NCBI RefSeq assembly: GCF_000374065.1
Contig: NZ_KB893279.1
Location: forward strand, 107,719 to 171,718
Length of the DNA stretch: 64,000 nt
From: Spirosoma luteum DSM 19990
GTDB lineage: Bacteria > Bacteroidota > Bacteroidia > Cytophagales > Spirosomataceae
Direction of reading: 5' to 3'
The position numbers and the translations under genes were made by a program. How positions within the stretch are numbered: position 1 is the first letter of the stretch; each line of letters opens with the position of its first letter. Shown here piece after piece: positions 31,424-40,098 of the stretch. A model generated the notes under the pieces. It was given only the letters and a program-made list of their open reading frames with translations. It was not told the origin of the DNA and did not search any database.

Positions 31424-31999
31424 TTAGAGGCCCACCCAGCGCATGAGATAAGGCATACCCAGATGGGTCATGGCGAAGCCGCCTATCATAAAACTTACCG
31501 TGGCTACGAGCGAAGGCCATTGCAGATTGGACAATCCCATAATAGCATGTCCCGATGTGCATCCCCTCGCATAACGGGTACCGAAACCGACCAGAAATCC
31601 ACCCAGAATGAAGAAGACCAGCCCTTTGGCGGTGAATAAATTTCCCCAGTTGAAAATATCTGTGGGCAACAAGCCACTGGTAAAATCACGGATACCCAGG
31701 GCCTGTAAACTGTGCAGGGTATCGGGAGCAATAATCATGGCTGCCGGGTTTTTCAGCAATGAACCGCCAATGAACCCGCCAACAACAATACCACCCACAA
31801 ACCACAGGTTCCAGGACTCTTTACGCCAGTCATAATCGAAAAACGGAAGTTTGGCGGGTATACAGGCCGCGCAGATGTGTCGCAGCGAAGAGGAAATGCC
31901 AAAGGCTTTGTTGCCCAGAATAAGCAACGTGGGTACAATGAGACCAATGAGCGTACCGGCCACGTACCAGGGCCAGGGCTGTGAGATGAAGTCGAGCAC
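31424..31999 (-). CDS. YeeE/YedE-family sulfur transporter, half-size protein A
   Basis: A 191-residue membrane protein with about five hydrophobic segments and the conserved Cys motif GTRYARGCTSGHAIMGLSNLQ, the counterpart of GACPGP in the neighbouring half-protein. Together the two equal one YeeE/YedE channel, which passes thiosulfate through paired cysteine sites in TsuA. It starts 12 bases after the stop of the MBL-rhodanese gene and is followed by half-protein B after 46 bases. Inner membrane. Such split pairs beside MBL-rhodanese genes are frequent in Bacteroidota and Proteobacteria, which supports a role in sulfide or persulfide handling. Confidence 0.86.
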   Translation of the reverse strand: MLDFISQPWPWYVAGTLIGLIVPTLLILGNKAFGISSSLRHICAACIPAKLPFFDYDWRKESWNLWFVGGIVVGGFIGGSLLKNPAAMIIAPDTLHSLQALGIRDFTSGLLPTDIFNWGNLFTAKGLVFFILGGFLVGFGTRYARGCTSGHAIMGLSNLQWPSLVATVSFMIGGFAMTHLGMPYLMRWVGL

Positions 32000-32011
32000 A
32001 ATAAAAAGAAT

Positions 32012-33415
32012 TTACTGGTTAACCGATTGTTTTGTATGTACGGGTACCCCCGTTTTTTGGATGGCAGCAATGCCACCCTCCACATTTACAACATTATCGA
32101 AACCTCGTGCCTTAAGTATCGAGTTGGCTATCATAGAGCGATAACCACCGGCACAGTGAACATAAAGCGGTTCGTCGTGGGTCAGCTCTGCCATATACTC
32201 GTTGAGATTGTCTAAAGGGAAATTTTCGGCATTGGCTACATAGCCACTCGTAAACTCGTCGGGCTTCCGAACGTCAACAACGGCTATTGACGGGTTTTGC
32301 CGGTGCTGCCGGGCAAACTCGTCGGCCGTAACAGAGGTAACCGTATCAATTTCCTTTCCTGCCTGTTTCCAGGCAGCCATGCCACCCGCCAAAAAACCGA
32401 TACAGGCATCATACCCAACACGGGCCAGCCGCAAAACGGTTTCACTCTCCTGCCCTTCGGGGGTGACGAGGGCAATTGGTTGTTTCAGATCGGGGATGAG
32501 CGCGCCTACCCAAGGAGCAAACTGTCCATTCAGACCAATGTTAATAGCATTTGGGATAAACCCCTTTGCAAAATCGGCGGCTTCCCGAACGTCCAGCACC
32601 AGAGCACCGGTTTCATTCACTGCAGCTTCGAAAGCCTCGGCCGAGAGGGCATGACTGCCGCGCTGCATCACCCGGTTTATGGATTCGTAGCCTTCTTTGT
32701 TAAGCCGGGCATTCTCCGCAAAATAAGCGGGGGCGGTAGTCAGGCCATCCAGCACTTTTTCGACAAACTCGGCTTTCGACTTGGCCTGTAAAGCATAATT
32801 GAACCGCTTCTGATTACCCAGCGAATCGGCCGTTTCCTTACTCATATTCTTGCCACAGGCCGAACCCGCGCCATGAGCCGGATAAACGATAACATCATCG
32901 GCCAGGGGCATGATTTTAGTTTGCAGGCTGTCGTATAGCATACCCGCCAGGTCGCGTTCGGTTAGCGTCCCTTTTATGGCTAAATCCGGCCGCCCTACAT
33001 CGCCAATGAACAGCGTATCACCGGTAAAAATGGCGTGATCTTTCCCGGCCGCGTCAATCAGTAAATAAGTAGTCGATTCGAATGTATGGCCGGGCGTATG
33101 CAGCACCCTGATGGTGAGAGTACCCACCGTAAACTGCTCGCCGTCGGTAGCATGATGAACCGGATAGGCTGTGTTGGCCTGCGGACCATACACAATGGTT
33201 GCGCCCGTTTCTTTGGCCAGATCCAGATGACCCGATACAAAATCGGCGTGAAAATGGGTTTCAAAAATGTACTTTATTTTTGCCCCCGACCGCTCCGCCT
33301 TCTGTATGTAAGGGGCCGTTTCGCGCAGTGGGTCGATAATAGCGGCTTCTCCGTTGCTTTCAATGTAGTAGGCTCCCTGCGCCAGGCAGCCTGTATAAAT
33401 CTGTTCGATTAGCAT
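32012..33415 (-). CDS. Persulfide dioxygenase-like MBL hydrolase fused to two rhodanese domains
   Basis: The 467-residue protein resembles CstB-type fusions. The MBL domain (about 1-230) has the metal motif THFHADFVSGH and later HTPGHTFEST and FTGDTLFIGDVGRPDL. Rhodanese 1 (about 255-355) lacks the active cysteine at its loop (VTPEGQE), so it is probably structural. Rhodanese 2 (about 365-460) has an active loop HCAGGYRS with Cys. Persulfide dioxygenases oxidise glutathione or CoA persulfide to sulfite, and the rhodanese can form thiosulfate. The exporter TauE upstream and the YeeE pair downstream fit removal of sulfite or thiosulfate. Cytosolic. Confidence 0.88.
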   Translation of the reverse strand: MLIEQIYTGCLAQGAYYIESNGEAAIIDPLRETAPYIQKAERSGAKIKYIFETHFHADFVSGHLDLAKETGATIVYGPQANTAYPVHHATDGEQFTVGTLTIRVLHTPGHTFESTTYLLIDAAGKDHAIFTGDTLFIGDVGRPDLAIKGTLTERDLAGMLYDSLQTKIMPLADDVIVYPAHGAGSACGKNMSKETADSLGNQKRFNYALQAKSKAEFVEKVLDGLTTAPAYFAENARLNKEGYESINRVMQRGSHALSAEAFEAAVNETGALVLDVREAADFAKGFIPNAINIGLNGQFAPWVGALIPDLKQPIALVTPEGQESETVLRLARVGYDACIGFLAGGMAAWKQAGKEIDTVTSVTADEFARQHRQNPSIAVVDVRKPDEFTSGYVANAENFPLDNLNEYMAELTHDEPLYVHCAGGYRSMIANSILKARGFDNVVNVEGGIAAIQKTGVPVHTKQSVNQ

Positions 33416-33455
33416 AGTAATTGATTGGGTGTATACCCAGGTTGGTAAGGACGGA

Positions 33456-34262
33456 CTAATGTCCGTGGAATATTTCCTGAAAAATTATGTAACCTGCCAC
33501 CGTCAATACAAACCACCCGAAACCTTTTCTTAATTTGTCGGAGGCTATAAAGCGGGCCAGGTACATGCCAATGAAAATACCACCAATGGATAAACTGGTA
33601 AAGGGTAACAGAAAATTCCAGTCCATAGCCGTGTGGTGCATGTCGCCCAGAAAACCGACGAATGAATTCACGGCTATTATTAACACCGATGTTGCTATGG
33701 CCCGGTGAATGGGCAGCCCAGCCAGCAGTACCAGCATGGGTACGATAATAAACCCGCCCCCGGCTCCAATTGTCCCCGTTAGCAAACCTACCGCCAGCCC
33801 ATCGAGAGCCAAGCTTACATAACGGGGATGACCATCAGCGGCTTCACCCTGTTCCGGCTGGTCGCTGCGAATCATGGCGCGGGCAGCCACAACCATAACG
33901 AAAGCGAAAAAGTACAGAATGGCATCGTTCTTCGATAACGTAAACGTAGCGAATTGAAACAGAGGGTCGGGGAGGGCAGGAACCAGAAACCGGCGGGTCA
34001 GATAAACCGACAGGAATGAGGGGGCGGCAAAAGCCATCGTTACCCGCAAGTCTACCCGTTTTTTCCAGATATGATTAATGGATCCAATCGCCGACGTTGA
34101 CCCCACTACAAACAGGGAGTAAGTAGTGGCCAGCATGGTTGGGACGCCGAATACGTAGACGAAGATTGGAACGGTCAATATAGAACCTCCGCCCCCGGCC
34201 AACCCAATAACCAATCCCACAACCACTGCCGAAGCGTAACCAATTAGTTCCTGAATACTCAT
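33456..34262 (-). CDS. TauE/SafE-family sulfite/organosulfonate exporter
   Basis: A 268-residue membrane protein with about eight hydrophobic segments. The repeated motif GLAGGGGSILTVPIFVYVFGVP near the N-terminus and GTIGAGGGFIIVPMLVLLAGLP in the second half is the hallmark of TauE/SafE carriers. It is the first gene of the leftward sulfur operon and starts 40 bases before the MBL-rhodanese gene. Sulfite export fits the persulfide oxidation activity of that neighbour. The promoter is very close: its -7 element ends only 8 bases before the ATG, so the mRNA may be nearly leaderless. Specific substrate not shown. Confidence 0.88.
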   Translation of the reverse strand: MSIQELIGYASAVVVGLVIGLAGGGGSILTVPIFVYVFGVPTMLATTYSLFVVGSTSAIGSINHIWKKRVDLRVTMAFAAPSFLSVYLTRRFLVPALPDPLFQFATFTLSKNDAILYFFAFVMVVAARAMIRSDQPEQGEAADGHPRYVSLALDGLAVGLLTGTIGAGGGFIIVPMLVLLAGLPIHRAIATSVLIIAVNSFVGFLGDMHHTAMDWNFLLPFTSLSIGGIFIGMYLARFIASDKLRKGFGWFVLTVAGYIIFQEIFHGH

Positions 34263-34269
34263 TACGCAA

Positions 34270-34314
34270 CAAAAGTAGGGTGGGCGATGCTCTTGTTATG
34301 TGACTAACGTCACA
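34270..34314 (-). promoter_or_regulatory. Promoter of the sulfur operon with a CRP/FNR-type activator site at about -41.5
   Basis: On the minus strand TACTTTTG (34277 to 34270) is an exact TAnnTTTG -7 element. No -33 TTG is present. Instead a perfect tgtga-N6-tcaca site (34299-34314) is centred about 41-42 bases before the predicted start, the class II activator position. A Crp/Fnr-family activator is therefore the likely switch for the operon. Confidence 0.65.
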
Positions 34315-34374
34315 CAGACGGATTTTTACCTTTTTTGCGCGGTAAAGACGGCTGACGGAAAAATCTCTAAACAC

Positions 34375-34407
34375 AAAACGCCCCCGACACGTTGTTGGGG
34401 GCGTTTT
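34375..34407. terminator. Bidirectional rho-independent terminator
   Basis: aaaacgccccc (34375-34385) and gggggcgtttt (34397-34407) pair perfectly over 11 bases, with A- and T-runs on the outer sides, so it can work on both strands. It ends the amino acid permease transcript from the right. Confidence 0.85.
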
Positions 34408-34432
34408 ACAGGTTTTATACAAATCAATTAAG

Positions 34433-35935
34433 CTACTCCTGAGGATTGTTCAGGTTACTGTGCTTGCGGCTGTAAAGAAAGTAAACAATCAAACCAATGA
34501 TACCCCAGACTAAAAAGGTGAGTTTCGTGTCTGTCCGCAGGTTCCACATCAGATACAGGTTCGCCACAATTCCCAGGGTGGCAATCACCGGCAGGGCAGG
34601 GGTACGATAGGGGCGTTCCAGATTTGGTTCCCGAACGCGCAGTAGCCATACCGCTCCACAAATCATGGCAAAAGCAAACAAGGTTCCTGAGCTGGTTAGC
34701 TGCGACACTTTATCAATGGGAGTGACAGCAGCCACTATTGAAACAACTGCGCCCACAAAAATGGTACTCTTCCAGGGCGTTTTGAATTTGGGGTGAATAG
34801 ACGCAAAAAGATTCCTGGGTAGCAATCCGTCTTTGGCCATACCCAGGAAAATCCGGGTCTGTCCCAGCATCATGACCAGCATAACCGAGGTCAGACCCGC
34901 GATGGCTGCAATAGTAATCAGGTACACCGACCAGGTCAGGCCTACATCAGAGAATGCCTGCGCTACCGGGGCCTTCAGGTCAAGCTGGTTGTAAGGAACC
35001 ATTCCCGTCAGCACCAGCGAAACCAGGATATACAATACGGTACAGATAATCAGCGAGGCAATGATGGCGAAGGGAACATCTTTCTTGGGGTTGATAGCCT
35101 CACCAGCCTGGGTGGAAACCGCATCGAAACCGATATAGGCGAAGAAAACGATACCTGCAGCGGTTACAATACCATCAAATCCGAAGTGAGTTTGCCCGGT
35201 GTCGTCCACAACCGGAGCCGGAATAAAAGGGGTCCAGTTGGCCACATCTATATAAAAAGAACCGGCTATGACAACAAAGATGACCGTTGCCACCTTCACG
35301 ATGACAATGAGGTTGTTTGTACTAGCCGCTTCTTTGATCCCCTTCACCAGGATATACGTTACCACCCACACAATCAGGAAGGCCGGCAGGTTGACGGCAA
35401 AACTGAATTCAGGCACTATCTGGCCCGCAGCCCGCATAACGTCCGCCTTTTCCTGAGCGGTAATAGGGTCGTTCATCAACCAAAGGGGTGGATCAATATG
35501 GAACAGGTGCAGAAACTTCTCAAAATAGCCCGACCAGCTTACTGCTACGGTAGTAGCCCCCATCATATATTCCAGAATCAGGTTCCAGCCAATAAGCCAG
35601 GCGAATAACTCGCCTACCGTACCATACGAATAAGCATAGGCTGAGCCTTCAACGGGTAGAATAGACGCAAACTCGGCGTAGCACAAGGCGGCAAACGTAC
35701 AGGCTATCCCGGCAATCACAAACGCCAGGGCTAGTGCTGGTCCAGCCCATTCGTTGGCGGCAATACCCGTTAGTACAAAAATGCCCCCCCCAATAACGGC
35801 CCCGATACCGAGTGAGGTGAGACCCCATCGAGTCAGAACACGTTTTAGTTCGCTTTTTTGCATGTCTGCCGCATAAGCCGCAAGCGGCTTTTTGCGCATA
35901 ACACTAGTATTAACAGGCTTTGATTTAGTTTCCAT
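34433..35935 (-). CDS. APC-superfamily amino acid permease (cationic amino acid transporter type)
   Basis: A 500-residue inner-membrane protein with about 12-13 hydrophobic segments. The first membrane segment reads LGIGAVIGGGIFVLTG, the substrate-binding G-x-G motif of APC transporters, and FFAYIGFDAVSTQAGEAINPKKDVP is the conserved segment of the CAT/YfnA subfamily. The family imports amino acids with protons; basic or branched residues are typical, but the exact substrate is not readable here. It is a single-gene unit, with the bidirectional terminator at 34375-34407 downstream and an octamer hairpin upstream at 36014-36095. Confidence 0.9.
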   Translation of the reverse strand: METKSKPVNTSVMRKKPLAAYAADMQKSELKRVLTRWGLTSLGIGAVIGGGIFVLTGIAANEWAGPALALAFVIAGIACTFAALCYAEFASILPVEGSAYAYSYGTVGELFAWLIGWNLILEYMMGATTVAVSWSGYFEKFLHLFHIDPPLWLMNDPITAQEKADVMRAAGQIVPEFSFAVNLPAFLIVWVVTYILVKGIKEAASTNNLIVIVKVATVIFVVIAGSFYIDVANWTPFIPAPVVDDTGQTHFGFDGIVTAAGIVFFAYIGFDAVSTQAGEAINPKKDVPFAIIASLIICTVLYILVSLVLTGMVPYNQLDLKAPVAQAFSDVGLTWSVYLITIAAIAGLTSVMLVMMLGQTRIFLGMAKDGLLPRNLFASIHPKFKTPWKSTIFVGAVVSIVAAVTPIDKVSQLTSSGTLFAFAMICGAVWLLRVREPNLERPYRTPALPVIATLGIVANLYLMWNLRTDTKLTFLVWGIIGLIVYFLYSRKHSNLNNPQE

Positions 35936-36013
35936 GCAGCAAAATAGAGTTTGGTGATAGTGTCTCTTCGAAAAAGATTATAGGGCATTTAAGCCGAAAT
36001 ATACGAAAATTAA

Positions 36014-36095
36014 AGAGCGAATGGGTGAAAGAGTGAACGAGCGAAAAAAAATATTGAATGCCACCCGCTCGTTCACTCTTTCACCCATTCGCTCT
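36014..36095. repeat. Octamer-built inverted repeat, GAGYGAAM family, copy 2
   Basis: Left arm 36014-36043 and right arm 36066-36095 are perfect reverse complements over 30 bases, with a 22-base AT-rich loop. The arms are made of octamers gagcgaat, gggtgaaa, gagtgaac, gagcgaaa. The right arm ends 6 bases beyond the secDF stop, so it may end or protect that mRNA. It shares its octamers with 25806-25888. Confidence 0.9.
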
Positions 36096-36101
36096 CTGAT
36101 T

Positions 36102-39100
36102 TTATGACTGCGAAGGCCGGATTAAGGGCTTCTTGTCTTTCTTCTCCTTCTTGGCCGTGAACTCAGCCGGTGTGGCGGGGGCGGCACTCGTAAAGTCTAC
36201 CGGAACGGCATCGAAGCCTGTTTTCTTCTCAGCTACGGCAGGCTTATCGCTCATATTTTCGCCCTTTTCCTGATCACGGCTGAGTGCATCAACCACAATA
36301 GGAGTAGCGACGAACAGGGAAGAGTAAGTACCCACGATTACACCGATCAGCATCGCGAACGAGAAACCACGGATAGTTTCGCCCCCGAAGATGAACAGTA
36401 CCAGCAGTACCAGAATCGTGGAGAAACCCGTTACGGCCGTACGACTCAGCGTGCTGTTCAGCGCGTTGTTGATAATGGTCGGAATACTTTCACTCCGGCC
36501 TTTATTTTCATTCAGGTATTCACGTACCCGGTCAAACACAACCACAGTGTCGTTCATGGAGTAACCCATGATGGTCAGCAATGCGCCCACGAAAGCCTGG
36601 TCTACATCCAGTGAGAAGGGCAGGATGCCGTTGAAGAAGGTGAAAATAGCCAGGATAATCAGTACGTCGTGGAACATGGCCACTACCGCTCCATAGCCGA
36701 ACGCCAGTCGCTTGAAGCGAATAAGAATGTAAACGAATACGACTGCTACGGCTAGCAGGATGGACCATATGGCAGAGGTCAGAATATCATTCGCTATAGT
36801 TGGTCCTACTTTCTGCGAGCTTTCAATCCGGGCTGGATTGCCTTTGATGCTGCTCAAACCCTGATAAATCGTTGATTCAGCCCGCTTGTCGGCTCCCTGC
36901 GTATTATCGTCGATCAGGAAAGGAGTCGTTACTTTCACCTGATTAGAGCCGATACCCGTACCACCATACGTTTTTACTTCGGGGGCAGCACCCAAAACAG
37001 TCTCCAATGAACTACGAACATCGTCTGTACTTACCGCTTTCTCAAACCGAACGACGTACGAACGGCCGCCTTTAAAATCGACACCTAAGCCAAACCCTTT
37101 GTAAATAGCCGAAACGATACCAAGTGCAATGATAACCGACGAGACGGTGTAGTACAGTTTCCGGCGGGATACGAAATCGAAGTTGGAATCAGCGAACAGG
37201 TTTTTTGCCCATTTCGACGAAAAAGACAGGGTTTTACCGTTCCGAATATAGTACTCCAGAATCAGGCGGGTGATGAAGATAGCCGCGAACAGAGAGGTCA
37301 GGATACCAATAATCAGCGTGGTAGCGAAGCCCAGAATCAAGCCCGTTCCGAAGGCAAACAAAACGATACCCGTCAGGAAGGTAGTTACGTTGGAGTCGAT
37401 GATAGACGACAGCGCGTTTTTGAAACCATCCCCAACGGCTTGTTTGAAGCCTTTTCCTTCCGCCAGTTCTTCTTTAATCCGCTCGAAAATAAGTACGTTC
37501 GCATCCACGGCCATACCAATAGAGAGCACGATACCGGCAATACCCGGCATGGTTAGTACGGCACCCAGCGAGGCCATGACACCCAACAGGAAAAAGAGGT
37601 TTACTACAAGCGCTAAATCGGCAATGAGACCGGCCCGGTTGTAGTAGAACACCACAAAGGCCAGCACCAGCAGAATACCAACGATAGATGATAGTACCCC
37701 GGCATTAACGGCTTCGGAACCCAGCGTGGCACCCACAATACTCTCTTCCACAATGTTGGTAGGGGCAGGAAGTTTACCGGCTTTTAGCACGTTGGCTAAA
37801 TCTTTGGTTTCTTCAATGGTGAAGTTGCCCGAAATGCTCGAACGTCCGTTTGGAATCTCGTTCTGTACGTTGGGAGCGGTATAAACCAGGTTGTCCAGCA
37901 GAATAGCCACGGGCCGGTTTACATTGGCAGCCGTGAGGTTCCGCCATTTGCGGGCACCTTCGGCATTCATGTTCATCGTCACTTCCGGACGACCCCGGTC
38001 ATCATAATCACTGGTAGCATCAGTGATTACATCGCCTTCGAGGGGAGAACGCCCACCTGGTTTTTTAATGAAATACAGGGGTAGAATTTCCTTACCATCC
38101 GTTGCTTTATACGGTTTCCGATCCCAGACAAATACGGCATCGGACGGAAACAGACTTTTTACTTCGGCAGCATTCAGTACCTCATTGGCACGGGCTGTAT
38201 CTTTCAAGTAAACACCCAGTTGATCCTGGCCAACGGGCAAAAACAGTTGCGTCAGAGCAGTTCCCTGCGCGGCTGCGGCTGCTGTATCCCCGGCGGCTGT
38301 CGAATCTTTCTTGGCACCCTGCGCCAGTTGTGACTCAAGGCTCGACGTTCCTTTGGCAGCCGTTCCTGCTGCCGGAGCCGTTGTGTTCAATGAGGCTTTG
38401 CGGACAGTTTCTTCGCGCAACAAATACGCCCCCATACCTTCAATAGCCGGGGCGAGTTCGTTCAGGCGATAGACTTCGGTAAATTCCAGTTTGGCCGCGC
38501 CCGTCAGCAGGCGACGGATACGTTCTGGATTGTCAACGCCCGGTAGTTCAATTTGAATCCGGCCCGAACCGGGTAACCGCTGAATGTTTGGGTTGGCAAC
38601 TCCAAACTTGTCGACCCGCGCCTGAATGATCTGGAAGGCCCGGGTGGTGGCATCATTCACCTCACTGGTCAGTAACTTTTGTACTTCGGTATCCGTCGAC
38701 TGGTAATTGATTTTGCTCCGGTTGGCACTGGTAGCAAATACGGTGGCTAGTTTGGTACCGGGTGCAATCTTTTGGAAGGCACTGACAAACAGGTCTACAA
38801 AGGGCTTGGTGCTCGTTTTCTGGTCTTCCAGCGCCTGCTTCAAAGCCTGATTGAATTTAGGGTCACGGTTGTTACCGGACAGGCTGCGCATAATTTCAAC
38901 GGGCGACACTTCCAGCACGACGTGCATACCTCCCTGAAGGTCAAGACCCAGACCCAGTTCGCGCTCGGTTACTTCCTGCAGGGTGCTGCCCAAATAGACA
39001 GGCTCTTTCCAGAGCGAATCGAGGTAACGCTGTTTTTTGTTGCGGTCAACCTGACCATCTTTGGTCGTCGCGTAAGTCTCAGCATCGGCTTTGATGTTAC

Positions 39101-39185
39101 GCGACACGAAGGTGAACGACAGGAAGTAGATACAGATGGCTGTAATAACTCCCGTCAGAATAAGAATTCCGGTTCTGTTTTGCAT
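36102..39185 (-). CDS. secDF: Protein translocase SecDF, single-chain fusion
   Basis: The 1027-residue RND-type protein joins SecD and SecF. It has an N-terminal helix (residues about 5-27), the SecD signature LGLDLQGGMHVVLEV, a long periplasmic P1 domain with a low-complexity Ala/Gly/Thr insert (about 270-305), the SecD membrane block (about 500-660, with GIAGIVLSIGMAVDANVLIFERIKEE), and the SecF half from about 690 (GLGVDFKGGRSY, then DTVVVFDRVREYL). It uses the proton gradient to pull secreted proteins across the inner membrane. The fused form is standard in Bacteroidota. The C-terminal tail is rich in Lys, Ala and Pro. A perfect 30-base hairpin lies just after its stop. Confidence 0.97.
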   Translation of the reverse strand: MQNRTGILILTGVITAICIYFLSFTFVSRNIKADAETYATTKDGQVDRNKKQRYLDSLWKEPVYLGSTLQEVTERELGLGLDLQGGMHVVLEVSPVEIMRSLSGNNRDPKFNQALKQALEDQKTSTKPFVDLFVSAFQKIAPGTKLATVFATSANRSKINYQSTDTEVQKLLTSEVNDATTRAFQIIQARVDKFGVANPNIQRLPGSGRIQIELPGVDNPERIRRLLTGAAKLEFTEVYRLNELAPAIEGMGAYLLREETVRKASLNTTAPAAGTAAKGTSSLESQLAQGAKKDSTAAGDTAAAAAQGTALTQLFLPVGQDQLGVYLKDTARANEVLNAAEVKSLFPSDAVFVWDRKPYKATDGKEILPLYFIKKPGGRSPLEGDVITDATSDYDDRGRPEVTMNMNAEGARKWRNLTAANVNRPVAILLDNLVYTAPNVQNEIPNGRSSISGNFTIEETKDLANVLKAGKLPAPTNIVEESIVGATLGSEAVNAGVLSSIVGILLVLAFVVFYYNRAGLIADLALVVNLFFLLGVMASLGAVLTMPGIAGIVLSIGMAVDANVLIFERIKEELAEGKGFKQAVGDGFKNALSSIIDSNVTTFLTGIVLFAFGTGLILGFATTLIIGILTSLFAAIFITRLILEYYIRNGKTLSFSSKWAKNLFADSNFDFVSRRKLYYTVSSVIIALGIVSAIYKGFGLGVDFKGGRSYVVRFEKAVSTDDVRSSLETVLGAAPEVKTYGGTGIGSNQVKVTTPFLIDDNTQGADKRAESTIYQGLSSIKGNPARIESSQKVGPTIANDILTSAIWSILLAVAVVFVYILIRFKRLAFGYGAVVAMFHDVLIILAIFTFFNGILPFSLDVDQAFVGALLTIMGYSMNDTVVVFDRVREYLNENKGRSESIPTIINNALNSTLSRTAVTGFSTILVLLVLFIFGGETIRGFSFAMLIGVIVGTYSSLFVATPIVVDALSRDQEKGENMSDKPAVAEKKTGFDAVPVDFTSAAPATPAEFTAKKEKKDKKPLIRPSQS

Positions 39186-39309
39186 TAGTTAGAACAGGCG
39201 GTTGCCTGCTTTAGGAAAATATAGGTAAACTGAAAAGAGACTCAACAGACTGACGCTGAAGAGGAACGGACGGTCAAACGCAGGCTGTGCGATCCAGCCT
39301 GGCTACGCA

Positions 39310-39690
39310 TCAGGGTGCATTCGTGGCAATATGATGCCCGAATACGTGCCTGAAATAAGAGAAATAAAAATGGGGAAGCGTAAAGTGCCGGAGCAGAACA
39401 ATGCTCAACAGCAGTAAGATAACCAGCGTGGGGACTGGTAATAGAAACGCGGACTGTCCCGATTCGCCTAACTGAATGGCTGGGGTAACAACCGCTTCAA
39501 ACTGAGCAGCACTGAGTTGAACCTCCGCTGACTTATCCGCTTTACCTGATTTAGCGTGTTGGGCAACTGCTTTTTGAGCGGCCAGTTGCTGAACAGGCGT
39601 TACATTGCCATACCCCCATACGGCCGTAAACAGCAACAGGGTAGCCAGCATTAGGCTCGAAAAACGGTATATGACACGGGTTTTCTTCAT
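39310..39690 (-). CDS. Hypothetical small membrane protein
   Basis: This 126-residue protein has an N-terminal hydrophobic segment (about 12-27, SLMLATLLLFTAVWGYG) that could be a signal peptide or anchor, a charged Lys/Ala-rich middle (35-60) and a second membrane helix (about 83-103, FLLPVPTLVILLLLSIVLL). The C-terminus is rich in His, Phe and Tyr (HFTLPHFYFSYFRHVFGHH). I recognise no family. It is transcribed in the same direction as secDF, 124 bases upstream of it. The ATG at 39688-39690 with MKKTRV looks like a natural secreted start. It may be a real lineage-specific gene. Confidence 0.55.
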   Translation of the reverse strand: MKKTRVIYRFSSLMLATLLLFTAVWGYGNVTPVQQLAAQKAVAQHAKSGKADKSAEVQLSAAQFEAVVTPAIQLGESGQSAFLLPVPTLVILLLLSIVLLRHFTLPHFYFSYFRHVFGHHIATNAP

Positions 39691-39823
39691 GTAATTCCTT
39701 AGCGGATAACAAATTTCGCACCAATTCGGGAAGAATGCAAATTTGAACGGAGAGGGTATTACATATCCATATAGTTGAGTAAATTAGATTGCTATCCTGC
39801 CTGGGTGCCTGGCGAGCTTGTAA

Positions 39824-40009
39824 AATCGATTCTTAGCACATGAAGATCCCGAAAAACTCGGTCTGGATACTGCTTTCAAGCGTTCTCTTAGTACATGCCT
39901 GTACCATGTTATAGGTCTACCGACTTCTGTGGTCATTAGTCCGAACGGAACGATCATTGCCAGAAACATACGTCCTGATGAATTAAGAGCCGCGTTGAGT
40001 TCCAATTAA
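39824..40009 (+). pseudogene. C-terminal remnant of a thioredoxin-fold (TlpA/redoxin-like) protein
   Basis: This 61-codon open stretch has no start codon and follows an in-frame TAA at 39821. It reads EDPEKLGLDTAFKRSLST, then HVIGLPTSVVISPNGTIIAR and DELRAALSSN. The cis-Pro motif GLPTSVVISPNG and the closing helix are typical of the last third of thioredoxin-like proteins. The redox CxxC part is not found upstream, so it is most likely a decayed fragment. A 73-residue open frame on the opposite strand covers the same bases but shows no family features. The rest of the 408-base gap 39691-40098 shows nothing recognisable. Confidence 0.5.
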
Positions 40010-40098
40010 TCAACTGAACTACTACGCTTTATCACCAACCCGGCAAAACCTATAGCCTCTCAGCCAGTTGGTTTGTAAGAAACGTATAACTTGCGGGC

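Noticed and set aside
39784..40005. 73-residue minus-strand open frame
   Set aside because: The opposite strand carries a convincing thioredoxin-fold C-terminus; this frame has no features of a protein family.
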